The notes under the pieces: model-generated
Seen by the model: the letters and a program-made list of their open reading frames with translations, nothing else
Told to the model about the DNA's origin: nothing
Database searches by the model: none
Position numbers and translations under genes: made by a program
Assembly: GCF_026626705.1 (NCBI RefSeq)
Contig: NZ_JAPNKC010000001.1
Coordinates: forward strand, 6,528,001 to 6,592,000
Length of the DNA: 64,000 nt
From: Pyxidicoccus sp. MSG2
GTDB lineage: Bacteria; Myxococcota; Myxococcia; Myxococcales; Myxococcaceae
Reading direction: 5' to 3'
In this document: positions 41,834-51,347 of the stretch, piece after piece
Position numbering within the stretch: position 1 is the stretch's first letter
Layout of the letters: each line of letters starts with the position of its first letter

Positions 41834-43234
41834 TCACGCCGCCTTGGAGACGTGCACCGGGAGCGGCTTCGGGGCTGGGGGCAGCACCGCCGACACGGGC
41901 CGCGAGGTCAGCGCCTTCCAGAACAGCCTCGGCGAGAACATGGACGTCGGCGGCCGGAGCATGTGCATCACCTCCATGAACGTCCGCACGGCCTCGTCGT
42001 CCGTCGCGGTCAGCCGCTGGAACCGCTCGCCGTACCAGTACAGGAAGCTGCTCCCCGGGGGCCGCATGTCGGCCAGCTCGGGCAGCCGGAAGTCCTCGGT
42101 GGTGGACAGGGCCCAGGGCACCTTCAGGAGCTGGCCAGCGCGCTCGAAGTAGCGGCGCGACAGCCCGTCCAGTCCCTTGCGCAGGCACTCGCCCAGCGCC
42201 TCGACGAGCAGCGCGCTGGAGGTGATGCCCTGGCCATAGATGGGGTTGAACGAACAGAACGCGTCCCCCACCACCAGCAGCCCCTCGGGGACGCGGGGCA
42301 GCCGCTCGAAGTGGCGCCACTGGCTGTGCGAGAAGCGGTAGCTGAGGATGGGCCCGAGCGGCTCGGCCTGCTTCAAGGCCTCGTACAGGTGGGGCTGCGC
42401 GAGTGAGCGCGCATACGCGAGGAAGCCCTCCTCGTCCGTGGGCGGGTAGTCCTTGAGCCAGCCGCTCAGCGTCACCGTCCACCGGCCTCCCTCGACGGGG
42501 ATGACGGTGCCGAAGCGCCGATTCGTTGGGAACTCGGCGGAGACGATGAGTGACTTCCACCCCGCGTCGAAGCCCGGGGGAATGCGGTACAGGCGCGTGG
42601 CGTAGCCGACGTCAATCTGGATGCGCGTCTCCTCCACGCGCGGCTGGCCCAGGGCCTCCAGCCACTGCGGCATCCGGCTTCCCCGGCCGCTGGCATCCAC
42701 CACCAGGTCCGCCTCCAGCCGCGTCTCCTCGGTGCTCCCGGGCGCGCGGACCTTCAGGCCCGTGACGCGGGTGCCGTCCGCGACGTGCAGCAGGCCCGTG
42801 ACGTCGTGCCGGTCGAGGATGCGTACGTTGGGGAGCGCCGCGAGCATGGAGCGGACGCGCCACTCGAAGAGCGGCCGCGTCTGCGAGTACATGGTGACGC
42901 CGCTGGGGACGCGCTTGCGCCAGACGCCGGCCACATGCCACGCGCCGTCGGCGGCCATGTCCAAGGCCTGGGCGCCAACGCCCTGCAGGTCCTCCATGAG
43001 TCCGGGGAAGATGGCCGCCGCGATGTCCATCCCGCGCTTGAGCAGGATGTGCGTCTGCGTGCCCTGCGGGACGCCCTTGCGTGCGAGCGGAGTGTCCTCC
43101 AGGCCATCCCGCTCCACCACCGTGACGCGCTCGAAGTGCCGTGCGAGCAGTCCCGCGGTGAGCAGTCCGGCCATGCTGCTCCCGCACACGACGGCGTGGC
43201 GGGGGGACACAACGGGAGTGAGGGGAGGACCCAT
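41834..43234 (-). CDS. FAD-dependent monooxygenase-like oxidoreductase
   Basis: 466 residues. The N-terminal Rossmann fold has GSSMAGLLTAGLL, a GASMAG-type variant of the FAD dinucleotide motif, then VVERDG. The second FAD motif is GLLVVGDAFCSFNPIYGQG (about residues 300-318). The family acts on diverse substrates, including natural products, and is distantly related to geranylgeranyl reductases and halogenase-like enzymes; no halogenase WxWxIP motif is seen. It should be soluble. The upstream acyltransferase gene is separated by a strong hairpin at 43304-43335, so this gene likely has its own promoter. The substrate is unknown. Confidence 0.82.
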   Translation of the reverse strand: MGPPLTPVVSPRHAVVCGSSMAGLLTAGLLARHFERVTVVERDGLEDTPLARKGVPQGTQTHILLKRGMDIAAAIFPGLMEDLQGVGAQALDMAADGAWHVAGVWRKRVPSGVTMYSQTRPLFEWRVRSMLAALPNVRILDRHDVTGLLHVADGTRVTGLKVRAPGSTEETRLEADLVVDASGRGSRMPQWLEALGQPRVEETRIQIDVGYATRLYRIPPGFDAGWKSLIVSAEFPTNRRFGTVIPVEGGRWTVTLSGWLKDYPPTDEEGFLAYARSLAQPHLYEALKQAEPLGPILSYRFSHSQWRHFERLPRVPEGLLVVGDAFCSFNPIYGQGITSSALLVEALGECLRKGLDGLSRRYFERAGQLLKVPWALSTTEDFRLPELADMRPPGSSFLYWYGERFQRLTATDDEAVRTFMEVMHMLRPPTSMFSPRLFWKALTSRPVSAVLPPAPKPLPVHVSKAA

Positions 43235-43303
43235 GACGACACCTCGCGCTTGGGGGAAGCGGGGACGTTACGTATTGGAAGCCCGCATCCTTTATACACG
43301 CGC

Positions 43304-43335
43304 ACAGACCGGGTCCTTGCGGACCGGTGGTCTGT
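43304..43335. terminator. Hairpin after the acyltransferase gene
   Basis: Outer arms ACAGACC and GGTCTGT and inner arms GGTCC and GGACC enclose TTGC. It begins just after the stop of the minus-strand acyltransferase at 43337. No T-tract follows, but the stem is long. Confidence 0.65.
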
Positions 43336-43336
43336 C

Positions 43337-44335
43337 TCACACCCGACCGAAGAGTCGGCGGGGCTCCCAGAGTGGGCGTGTGACACCCACGACGAACGGG
43401 TGGCTGAGCAGCAGCGCGAGGACCGCGCCCCCTGCCAGCGAGAGGAGGACGCCGGGCACCCCGTGCAGCACGGAGAAGCCACCGGCCTTCTCGATTCCAC
43501 GCACCACGAAGCCGTGCAGCAGGAACGGCGGCAGGCTCCGTGCGCCCAGAAGGGTGAGGACACTGTCGCCTCGGGGACACACCCGGAAGAGCGACCAGGT
43601 GAGCGCGAGCGCGCAGCCGAGGAGCGCGAGTCGTGTCGCCATGCCGGTGAGCGGGGCCACGCCGAGCGCCGCGTAGCTGGCGCTGCCGTACAGCCACTGC
43701 GGGTTCGGAGCGGCGAGCGTCTCGGAGGCCATCGCCCAGACGCCGCCGCCCAGCGCGACGAACAGGACCGCGGCGAGTACGCGGTGGCGCGGGCCTTCAC
43801 CCAGCAGCCACTCCCTCCGGGCCAGGTGGCCGGCGACGAAGCAGGGGAGGAACACGAACGTCCGCGACAGGCCGAAGAGATAGCCCACCCACGGCAGCAG
43901 GCCCGCTCCAACGGCGACGATGACGGACAGCAGCAGCGGCATGGGCAGGCGGCGAAGCAGCGGCAGCACGAGCCGCCAGCACGCGAGGCTCCACAGGAAC
44001 CAGAGCAGCCAGTACGGCTGCAGCAGCCACGTGCGGCTCCATCCCCTGCCGAGCACCCACGCGTCGAACGCCACGTACAGCACCTGGAAGATGACGAGCG
44101 GCGCGAGCAGCGACCACGCGATGTTGGCCAGGGCCTTCCGGCTCCATTCCGCGCGCGACAGGTGCCCGGAGAGGAATGCGAAGGCGGGGATGTGGAACAG
44201 GTAGAAGGCCGTGTAGAGCGCTCGCGCCAGCGGCTCGCGGGCGATGAGCGGCTCCAGCGAGTGCCCCATCACCACGAGCGCGATGAGCACGCCGCGCACG
44301 TTCTCCAGCAGGGACACTCTTGAAGGGGTCGTCAC
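43337..44335 (-). CDS. Acyltransferase-3 family membrane protein
   Basis: 332 residues from a GTG at 44335. The family signature ENVRGVLIALVVMGHSLEPL (with the catalytic-type His) is at the N-terminus. FYLFHIPAFAFLSG and about ten transmembrane helices follow. Members transfer acetyl, succinyl or other acyl groups to sugars, lipids or antibiotics at the inner membrane. The substrate is unknown here. It lies between a 2OG-Fe oxygenase gene and an FAD monooxygenase gene on the same strand. A GTG at 44398 would add 21 residues and is judged less likely. Confidence 0.82.
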   Translation of the reverse strand: MTTPSRVSLLENVRGVLIALVVMGHSLEPLIAREPLARALYTAFYLFHIPAFAFLSGHLSRAEWSRKALANIAWSLLAPLVIFQVLYVAFDAWVLGRGWSRTWLLQPYWLLWFLWSLACWRLVLPLLRRLPMPLLLSVIVAVGAGLLPWVGYLFGLSRTFVFLPCFVAGHLARREWLLGEGPRHRVLAAVLFVALGGGVWAMASETLAAPNPQWLYGSASYAALGVAPLTGMATRLALLGCALALTWSLFRVCPRGDSVLTLLGARSLPPFLLHGFVVRGIEKAGGFSVLHGVPGVLLSLAGGAVLALLLSHPFVVGVTRPLWEPRRLFGRV

Positions 44336-44428
44336 ACCGGCGTCATACCGGCGGGGCGGGGCTCGCACAAACCCGCGGGCCCGGACGAGGTGGCTCACGC
44401 ATGGCGCGTCTCAGCAATCCCTGTGGCG

Positions 44429-45157
44429 TCAGGGTCCCTGGAAGCCCTTCGCGCGGAAGGTGAGCACGAGCGTGTCCCGGTGTCCCGTGCCGCCCAGCGG
44501 CTGGATGGGCGTGCTCTCGTGAATCACACGCTCGTCGTCGAGCAGCAGCGCGGACCAGGGCTCGGTGAGCGTGAAGCGGATGCCGCTCGGCCCGGCCGCC
44601 TCGAACACGCGCGTCTCGCCGCCCTTGATGCCTTCACGGCCCGTGAGCAGCACGGCGACGAAGTCCACGCCGTCGCGGTGCGCGCCCTCGGGCGTCGGCC
44701 GACCGATGCCATCCGTCGTGTCGATGCGGAACTGATGCGCCTCCACGTACCAGGGCCGCGCCCCCTTCAGCGCGGAGCAGCACACGCCCAACTCGCTCAG
44801 CAGCCGGGACCACGCGGGCTGCGAGATGACGCCCGGGGAAATCGGCTCGAACCAGCGCTCCAGCCCGCCGTGCAGCGCGTTGTATTCGACGGGCTGCCAG
44901 TGCGCGCGGTGCGGCACCTGGGAGACGGAGGCGCCATCCACGACGAAGCACGAGTGCCGGCGCGAGCGATAGCGCCCACCGTCCCGCAGGTACCCGTCGA
45001 GCGGCAGGTCGTTCCACGTCGGCAGCAGCGCGTCGAGCTCGGGAGCCGGCGTGTGCACCAGTTCGCACAGGCCCGTGCGGCTGAGGACGGCGTAGCCGCG
45101 CTCGCGCAGGACGGAGAGGACATCCGAAGGAGAGGTGACGGGCGGCGAGAAGCTCAT
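44429..45157 (-). CDS. 2OG-Fe(II) dioxygenase family protein
   Basis: About 242 residues from the ATG at 45157 (MSFSPPVTSPSDVL); starts up to 45226 are possible. The double-stranded beta-helix core shows the iron facial triad: H-x-D in GAHRDGVDF and distal His in DDERVIHEST. The 2-oxoglutarate-binding Arg is probably in HRDTLVLTFR. The length and pattern fit the 2OG-Fe dioxygenase family that includes isoleucine and other free-amino-acid hydroxylases. It probably hydroxylates a small molecule in the cytoplasm. It is divergent from the M28 peptidase and lies 93 bases upstream of the acyltransferase. Confidence 0.8.
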   Translation of the reverse strand: MSFSPPVTSPSDVLSVLRERGYAVLSRTGLCELVHTPAPELDALLPTWNDLPLDGYLRDGGRYRSRRHSCFVVDGASVSQVPHRAHWQPVEYNALHGGLERWFEPISPGVISQPAWSRLLSELGVCCSALKGARPWYVEAHQFRIDTTDGIGRPTPEGAHRDGVDFVAVLLTGREGIKGGETRVFEAAGPSGIRFTLTEPWSALLLDDERVIHESTPIQPLGGTGHRDTLVLTFRAKGFQGP

Positions 45158-45428
45158 GGGCGTGACGGGGGCAGTGCTGGCGCGGACCATGACGGCAGGG
45201 CGCACACGTTGCAAGCACGCGGGCACCCGTGCGCCACGCGGGTCGAGATGATGGCGCCACGCGAATTCTCCGCGTCACGCGCGTGCGGGACGACGCTGCC
45301 GCATTGCAGCAGGGAATCCTGTGACTTCTTGAAATCCACGGAGGTGTTACCGTCCCGCCGCTGTCCGGGCCTGTCGCCCGCGCACGTGCGTGCCGGCGCG
45401 GACGGGCCCGTTTCCCGAGGAGAAGACT

Positions 45429-46916
45429 GTGAGCCGACCTGTTGAAGCGCGCCCGGCCCCGGGCGCCATGCGGTCCGTCCGGAATGTCTCTCGTGTGGTG
45501 GGCGCTTCGTGTGTGTTGCTCGTCCCGTTCCTCGCCTGGTGCGCCGGGCCTGACGCCTCGCGGGGGACGCGGCTTGCCAGCGCCACGCAGCCGGAGACGG
45601 CGCAGGGAAGGGACGACGAGCGCTCAGCGAGGCCGGTGCCGCACGACGTGCGGGAGATGCTGCGCGAGATGAAGGAGCAGAACGTCGAGAGCACCATTCG
45701 CACGCTCGTTTCGTTCGGCACCCGCAACACGCTCTCCGTGCAGAACGACCCGGCGCGCGGCATCGGCGCCGCGCGCGACTGGCTCCGCGCGCGCTTCGAG
45801 GCCATCGCCGCCACCTCGGGCGGACGCATGACGGTGGAACTCCAGAGCTACGTGCAGGAGCCCGCCTCGCGCATCCCCGTTCCCACCGTCATCACCAACG
45901 TCGTCGCCACGCTGAAGGGGAAGCAGGCCGCGTCCGAGGGCCGCGTCTACGTCGTCAGCGGGCACTACGACTCCATGTGCGGAGACCCCATCAACCCCAC
46001 CTGCGACGCGCCCGGTGCCAATGACGACGCCTCCGGAGTGGCCGTCGTGCTGGAGATGGCGCGCGTCATGGCCACGCGCGAGTTCGACGCCACCATCGTC
46101 TTCATGGCCGTCGCGGGGGAGGAGCAGGGGCTCTACGGCTCAACGTACTTCGCCACGCAGGCGAAGGCGGCGGGGCGCAACATCGCCGGCATGTTCACCA
46201 ACGACATCGTCGGAAGCTCGCGCGCGGATGACGGCTCGAGAGATCCACTCACCGTGCGCGTCTTCGCGGAAGGCGTGCCCACGGCCGAGACGCCCGCGGA
46301 GGCCAACACCCGCCGCTCGGTGGGTGGAGAGAACGACTCGCCCTCGCGTCAGCTCGCGCGCCTGGTGAAGGACGTGGGGGAGAACAGCGCCACCGGCATG
46401 CGGGTGAACATCATCTACCGCAGGGACCGCTACCGCCGGGGCGGGGACCACATCCCCTTCCTGCAGCAGGGCTACGCGGCGCTGCGCTTCACCGAGCCGC
46501 ACGAGAACTACGCCCACCAGCACCAGGACGTCCGCAGTGAGAACGGCACCGTCTTCGGCGACCTGCCCGAGTTCGTGGACTTCGCGTACATCACCCGGGT
46601 GGCCCGGGTGAACGCCGCCGCCCTCACGGCCCTCGCCCGTGCGCCGGCCGTCCCCGCCAACACGCGCATCATCACCGCGAAGCTCACCAACGACACCGAG
46701 CTGGCCTGGGACGCGAACCCCGAGCCGGACGTCGCGGGCTACGAAATCGTCTACCGCGAGACGACCGAGGCGCTCTGGACGCACGTGCTCCCGGTGGGCA
46801 ACGTGACGACCTACACCGTGCCGGGCATGTCGAAGGACAACTATTTCTTCGGCGTGCGCGCGGTGGACCAGGACGGCCACCGCAGCCCGGTCGCCTTCCC
46901 GAAGCCCGCGCCCTGA
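45429..46916 (+). CDS. Secreted M28 metallopeptidase with C-terminal Fn3 domain
   Basis: 495 residues from a GTG at 45429 with a GAGGAGA ribosome site. The N-terminal signal is at about residues 20-40 (VGASCVLLVPFLAWC), possibly a lipobox. The M28 two-zinc aminopeptidase core has SGHYDSMC (His), GANDDASG (bridging Asp), VAGEEQGLYGS (catalytic Glu and ligand Glu), a later Asp in FTNDIVGS, and a His in EPHENYAHQHQD. A fibronectin type III domain (LAWDANPEPDVAGYEIVYR, about residues 415-490) ends the protein. It probably digests peptides outside the cell. It is convergent with the amidohydrolase gene, 6 bases between stops. Confidence 0.9.
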   Translation: MSRPVEARPAPGAMRSVRNVSRVVGASCVLLVPFLAWCAGPDASRGTRLASATQPETAQGRDDERSARPVPHDVREMLREMKEQNVESTIRTLVSFGTRNTLSVQNDPARGIGAARDWLRARFEAIAATSGGRMTVELQSYVQEPASRIPVPTVITNVVATLKGKQAASEGRVYVVSGHYDSMCGDPINPTCDAPGANDDASGVAVVLEMARVMATREFDATIVFMAVAGEEQGLYGSTYFATQAKAAGRNIAGMFTNDIVGSSRADDGSRDPLTVRVFAEGVPTAETPAEANTRRSVGGENDSPSRQLARLVKDVGENSATGMRVNIIYRRDRYRRGGDHIPFLQQGYAALRFTEPHENYAHQHQDVRSENGTVFGDLPEFVDFAYITRVARVNAAALTALARAPAVPANTRIITAKLTNDTELAWDANPEPDVAGYEIVYRETTEALWTHVLPVGNVTTYTVPGMSKDNYFFGVRAVDQDGHRSPVAFPKPAP

Positions 46917-46922
46917 CGGACG

Positions 46923-48242
46923 CTACTTGTTCGAGGCCGCGGTGGTGGGCGCCGCGTCGTGCCGCACCACCCGGCCCTCCTTCATGACGAAGAAGACGCG
47001 CTCGGTGGCGCGCACGTCGCGCAGCACGTCGCCGGGCACGGCGATGACGTCCGCCACCTTGCCGGGCTCCAGGCTGCCCAGCTCCTGTGAGAGCCCGAGC
47101 AGCTCCGCGTTCACCGTGGTCGCGGCGCGCAGCGCGTCGGTGGGGCTCATGCCGTACTCCACCAGGATGCCGAGCTGCTCCGCGTTGCGGCCGTGCGGGA
47201 TGACGCCCGCGTCGGTGCCGAAGCCGATGCGGACCTTCCGCGCCAGCGCGAGGCGCATCGACTCGCGCCGGGCCTTCGCGGCGATTTGAATCTTCTCCCA
47301 GACGCGTGGGTGGAACTTCGCGCCGCGCGCCTTCTGCTCGTCGTAGATGCGCTGGTTGAGCGGCGTGGGGATGAGCACGGTGTGGCGCTCGGCCATCATC
47401 CGGAACGCCTCTTCGTCCAGGAACGTGCCGTGCTCGATGGAGTCGGCCCCCGCCTGGATGGCGCGCTTCGCCCCGGTGGCGCCGTGGGCATGCACGGCCA
47501 CCTTCTTGCGGAGGCCGTGCGCCTCGTCCACCACCGCGTCCATCTCCGCCTGTGTGAGCTGGGGCACGTCCACGTCGTCGCCCTCGGAGAGCACGCCGCC
47601 GGTGACGCACACCTTGATGACGTCCGCCCCGTACTTCAGCGCCTTGCGCACCTGGCCGCGCAGCGCGTCGGGTCCGTCCGCGACACCGCCCGCGGACTCC
47701 TCGGCGAGCGCGCCTTCGCGGAAGCCGTGCGTGTCGCAGTGGCCCCCCGTGGCGCCCAGGGCGGCGCCGGAGGCGATGACGCGCGGCCCTTCCAGCATCC
47801 CGCTTCGCGCCGCATTGCGCAGGCCGATGTCGATGACGTGCGCGGAGCCCAGGTTGCGCACCGTGGTGAAGCCCGCACGCAGTGTGCGGCGCGCATGCTC
47901 GCCTGCCTCCAGCGCCAGCTCCGCCACCGGTTTCTGGAGCGAGTCCAGTTGGTCCTGCCGGTAGTCATCGCTCCGCTCGGAGTCCAGGTGGACGTGCGCG
48001 TCGATGAGGCCGGGCAGCAGCGTGGCGTCTCCCAGGTCGACCACCTCCGCGTCCTTCGGCAATGGGGCCCCGGAGCCCACGGCCTCGATGCGACCGTCGC
48101 GCACCAGCACCACTCCGGGTGACACCACCTTGCCCGAGCGGGCATCGAAGAGCCGCTGCGCACGGAGCACGGTGGGCCGTGCGGCGAGCGCGGCGGAAGG
48201 GAGCAGCAGCAGGAGCGCGACGAGGCTGGCGGGTCGGGTCAT
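46923..48242 (-). CDS. Secreted amidohydrolase (Xaa-Pro dipeptidase-like)
   Basis: 439 residues from the ATG at 48242; a GTG three codons upstream is the alternative. A signal peptide (MTRPASLVALLLLLPSAALA) precedes a metal-dependent TIM-barrel hydrolase. Motifs: GLIDAHVHLDS (HxH), a probable metal-bridging Lys in DVIKVCVTGGV, His in VHAHGATG and IEHGTFLD, and Asp in RIGFGTDAGVIPHG. This arrangement is like the imidazolonepropionase-related amidohydrolases active on Xaa-Pro dipeptides or their N-acyl forms. It is probably periplasmic. With the neighbouring M28 and S9 enzymes it could take part in complete peptide breakdown. Confidence 0.88.
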   Translation of the reverse strand: MTRPASLVALLLLLPSAALAARPTVLRAQRLFDARSGKVVSPGVVLVRDGRIEAVGSGAPLPKDAEVVDLGDATLLPGLIDAHVHLDSERSDDYRQDQLDSLQKPVAELALEAGEHARRTLRAGFTTVRNLGSAHVIDIGLRNAARSGMLEGPRVIASGAALGATGGHCDTHGFREGALAEESAGGVADGPDALRGQVRKALKYGADVIKVCVTGGVLSEGDDVDVPQLTQAEMDAVVDEAHGLRKKVAVHAHGATGAKRAIQAGADSIEHGTFLDEEAFRMMAERHTVLIPTPLNQRIYDEQKARGAKFHPRVWEKIQIAAKARRESMRLALARKVRIGFGTDAGVIPHGRNAEQLGILVEYGMSPTDALRAATTVNAELLGLSQELGSLEPGKVADVIAVPGDVLRDVRATERVFFVMKEGRVVRHDAAPTTAASNK

Positions 48243-48344
48243 CGCGCACAAGACTCCCGGTGTGCCGGCGGGGCGTCAAGCCGTGGGAATTGCGGGCGCC
48301 GTGGGGTGTTGCCGGCCCGCCTTCGACCGCTGGGAGATGTGGAC

Positions 48345-50423
48345 ATGCGCAGGGTGTTCATCGCGTCACTGTTGACCGGGCTGTTGACGGCCCCCGTGGC
48401 CCTGGCCGAGGAGGACCCCTTCCTCTGGCTGGAGGAGGTGCAGGGGACCCGTGCCCTGGAGTGGGTGCGTGCGCAGAACGCGAAGACGCTGGCCGTGCTG
48501 GAGAAGGACCCGCGCTTCGAGCCCTTCCACGCCGAGGCGCTCACCTTCCTCACCGCCACCGACCGCATCCCCACCCCCGACTTCCGCGCGGGCGGCGTGG
48601 ACAACTTCTGGCAGGACGCGTCGAACCCGCACGGTGTGTGGCGGCACACCTCGCTCGACAGCTACGCGAGCCCCACTCCCGAGTGGCACACGGTGCTCGA
48701 CCTGGACGCCCTGTCCAGGACGGAGGGCACGAACTGGATATGGAAGGGCAGTGACTGTCTGCCGCCCGCGGACCAGCGGTGCCTGCTGAAGCTCTCCGAT
48801 GGCGGCAAGGACGCGGTGTCGGTGCGCGAGTTCGACGCCACTGCCGGGACGTTCGTGGACGGTGGCTTCCGGCTCCCGGAGGGCAAGCAGTCCTCGGAGT
48901 GGCTGGACGCGGACACGCTGCTGGTCGGCCGGGACTGGAGCGGCGGCACGCTCACCGAGTCCGGCTACCCCTTCGTACTCAAGCGCTGGAAGCGCGGCAC
49001 GCCACTGGAGGAGGCACAGGAGGTGTTCCGAGGCGAGCGCACGGACGTGCAGGCCTCGCCCCTGCTGCTGCGGGACTCCGAGGGTCAGTTGCAGGGCGTG
49101 CTCGTCAATCGCGGCGTGACGTTCTTCGAGTCCGAGTTCTATCTGCTTGGCGACGCGGCTCCCACGCGCGTGCCCCTGCCGAGGAAGGCGTCGTACCAGG
49201 CCTTCGTGCAGGGCCAGGTCGTCTTCACGATTGAAGAGGACTGGGGCCGCTTCAAGCAGGGCGCGCTGCTCGCGTATCCCCTCGCGGCGCTGAAGCAGGA
49301 CGCCGCGTCGGCGCGTCCCACGCTGCTCTTGCAGCCAGGACCGCGTCAGTCCATCGACGGGGTGTCCGCGACGCAGACCCGGCTGCTGGTCAACGTGTAC
49401 GAGGACGTGAAGGGCGCGCTGGATGTCTACACGCCCGTGAAGGACCGCTGGACGCGCAGGCGGCTGGCGCTGCCGAAGAACGCGTCCGTCGGCATCACCG
49501 CGACGTCGTCGGCGCATGACCGCCTCTTCGTGAAGTCCCAGGGCTTCCTCGAGCCGACCGCGCTGTGGCTGGGGGACGCCTCGACGGCGACGGTGAAGAA
49601 GGTGAAGTCACTGCCCGCGCGCTTCAATGCGTCCACGCACCGGGTGGACCAGTACCAGGCGGTGTCGAAGGACGGCACGCGGGTGCCGTACTTCGTGGTG
49701 CGCTCGAAGACGCGCAAGCTGGACGGGACGGCGCCCACGCTGGTGCACGGCTACGGCGGCTTCCAGGTGTCGAAGACGCCCGTGTACCAGCCGGAGGTGG
49801 GCAAGCTCTGGCTGGAGCGCGGCGGTGCGTACGTCGTCGCCAACATCCGGGGCGGTGGCGAGTTCGGCCCCCGCTGGCACCAGTCCGCGCTGCGCGAGCA
49901 CCGTCAGCGCGCGTTCGACGACTTCGCGGCGGTGCTGGAGGACCTCGTCCGCAGGAAGATCAGCTCACCGCGCCGCATGGGCATCTACGGGCGCTCCAAC
50001 GGCGGCGTCCTCACCAGCGTGGCGCTGACGCAGCATCCCGAGTTGTTCAACGCGGCCGTCATCGAGAGCCCGCTCATCGACATGTTGCGCTACCACAAGC
50101 TGCCGGCTGGCGCGTCGTGGGTGGGCGAGTACGGCAACCCCGAGGTGCCCGGGGACGCCGCGTTCATCGCGAAGTATTCCGCCTACCAGAACCTGAAGCC
50201 GGGCGTGCGCTACCCCAAGCCCTACATCACCACCAACACCAAGGACGACCGCGTCCACCCAGGCCATGCGCGCAAGTTCGCGGCACGGCTGGAGGCCATG
50301 GGGCTGCCGTACCTCTACTTCGAGAACACCGACGGCGGTCATTCCAACGACGCGGACCCGCTGCTCAACGCGCGCCGCTGGGCGCTGCACCACGTGTACC
50401 TCGCGCAGCAGTTGATGGACTGA
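48345..50423 (+). CDS. Secreted prolyl oligopeptidase family peptidase (S9A)
   Basis: 692 residues from the ATG at 48345, where a signal peptide (about 20 residues, ending VALAEE) begins. A beta-propeller region spans roughly residues 60-430. The alpha/beta-hydrolase domain has the nucleophile S551 in IYGRSNGGVLTSVAL, catalytic Asp in TKDDRVHPGH (about 634-635) and H666 in DGGHSNDAD. All triad residues are present. It cleaves short peptides after proline or a related residue. Its length fits the family. It is divergent from the amidohydrolase gene and convergent with a membrane protein gene. Confidence 0.9.
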   Translation: MRRVFIASLLTGLLTAPVALAEEDPFLWLEEVQGTRALEWVRAQNAKTLAVLEKDPRFEPFHAEALTFLTATDRIPTPDFRAGGVDNFWQDASNPHGVWRHTSLDSYASPTPEWHTVLDLDALSRTEGTNWIWKGSDCLPPADQRCLLKLSDGGKDAVSVREFDATAGTFVDGGFRLPEGKQSSEWLDADTLLVGRDWSGGTLTESGYPFVLKRWKRGTPLEEAQEVFRGERTDVQASPLLLRDSEGQLQGVLVNRGVTFFESEFYLLGDAAPTRVPLPRKASYQAFVQGQVVFTIEEDWGRFKQGALLAYPLAALKQDAASARPTLLLQPGPRQSIDGVSATQTRLLVNVYEDVKGALDVYTPVKDRWTRRRLALPKNASVGITATSSAHDRLFVKSQGFLEPTALWLGDASTATVKKVKSLPARFNASTHRVDQYQAVSKDGTRVPYFVVRSKTRKLDGTAPTLVHGYGGFQVSKTPVYQPEVGKLWLERGGAYVVANIRGGGEFGPRWHQSALREHRQRAFDDFAAVLEDLVRRKISSPRRMGIYGRSNGGVLTSVALTQHPELFNAAVIESPLIDMLRYHKLPAGASWVGEYGNPEVPGDAAFIAKYSAYQNLKPGVRYPKPYITTNTKDDRVHPGHARKFAARLEAMGLPYLYFENTDGGHSNDADPLLNARRWALHHVYLAQQLMD

Positions 50424-50426
50424 GCG

Positions 50427-51053
50427 TCACGTCCTCCGTAGTAGCCGCGCCAGCACGAGGCCGTGGGTGATGAACACCAGCGGCACGACGAACAGCGGCA
50501 GCAGGGAGAAGGGGAAGCGCGTCAGCGTGGCGGGCAGGAGCAGGTTGCCCTCGAGGAAGATCATCCGCTGGGCGTTGCCCACGACCCAGAGGATGTCGAC
50601 CAGTCCCGCCACGCTCCAGGCCAGCACCACGCCGCGCTTCAGCGGTGTGTCCGCGGGCAGCGCGAGCGCCGCCACCACCGGCGCCGCGAGCCCGACGGCG
50701 ATGTCCCCCCAGCCCGCCTGAAGGGCGAAGGCACCGGGGAGCTCTCCCCGCTCGTACTGCACCAGGAAGCCGACCCCCGCCACCACGCGCACCGCGTGGT
50801 AGCGCACCGCAAGCCGCGGGTCCACGGCGAGCACGGCGGCGCGGAAGTCGCGCGAGGCGGCGCAGGCGAGACAGAAGGCCAGCACGCCGCCGCCGATGAG
50901 CAGCGGGATGATGAAGGGCGGCACGAACCGCATCACGCCGGATGCGGAGATGAGCAGGGCCACGCAGGCCCAGACGAGCAGGCCGGTGCGAAGCCCCCGG
51001 CGCATGGGCGGGCGCGGCCGGGAAGATGGTGCGGCGGGAACAGGGTCATTCAT
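50427..51053 (-). CDS. Integral membrane protein, function unknown
   Basis: 208 residues with about six helices: GLLVWACVALLISASGVM, FIIPLLIGGGVLAFCLAC, the VVAGVGFLVQY region, IAVGLAAPVVAALAL, VVLAWSVAGLVDILWVV and LLPLFVVPLVFITHGLVLA. No transporter signature or family motif is recognised. The N-terminal 15 residues are Pro/Ser-rich and cytoplasmic. Its stop is 3 bases from the convergent oligopeptidase stop, and its start faces a divergent zinc protease across about 294 bases with no recognisable gene. Confidence 0.68.
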   Translation of the reverse strand: MNDPVPAAPSSRPRPPMRRGLRTGLLVWACVALLISASGVMRFVPPFIIPLLIGGGVLAFCLACAASRDFRAAVLAVDPRLAVRYHAVRVVAGVGFLVQYERGELPGAFALQAGWGDIAVGLAAPVVAALALPADTPLKRGVVLAWSVAGLVDILWVVGNAQRMIFLEGNLLLPATLTRFPFSLLPLFVVPLVFITHGLVLARLLRRT

Positions 51054-51347
51054 GAAGGCCCTCCACGTGTCACATCCCGGCGTGTGGACCGGATGCTCGC
51101 ACTTCGTGCCCGGTGATGGTTCTTCACCCCATCCGGCGCCGCTGCCGCGCGTCTCCCGCGTGACGCTCTCCGACAGTCCCTCGTGGCATAACGCGCCCCC
51201 TCAGAGGGCATATCGCCCACCGTCGAAGTCCTTGCGCGATACGGGGCATCCGGGGCGCGCGGAATGTGGCCGGGAAAGTCTCCGAGTGACTGCGTTCCTC
51301 CAATGACGGGCCACGCATCGTGTGCGGCCCGCACCTTGGAGACACTC

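Noticed and set aside
43304-43335. Riboswitch ahead of the FAD monooxygenase gene
   Set aside because: The stem directly follows the acyltransferase stop and is a simple hairpin, better explained as a terminator.
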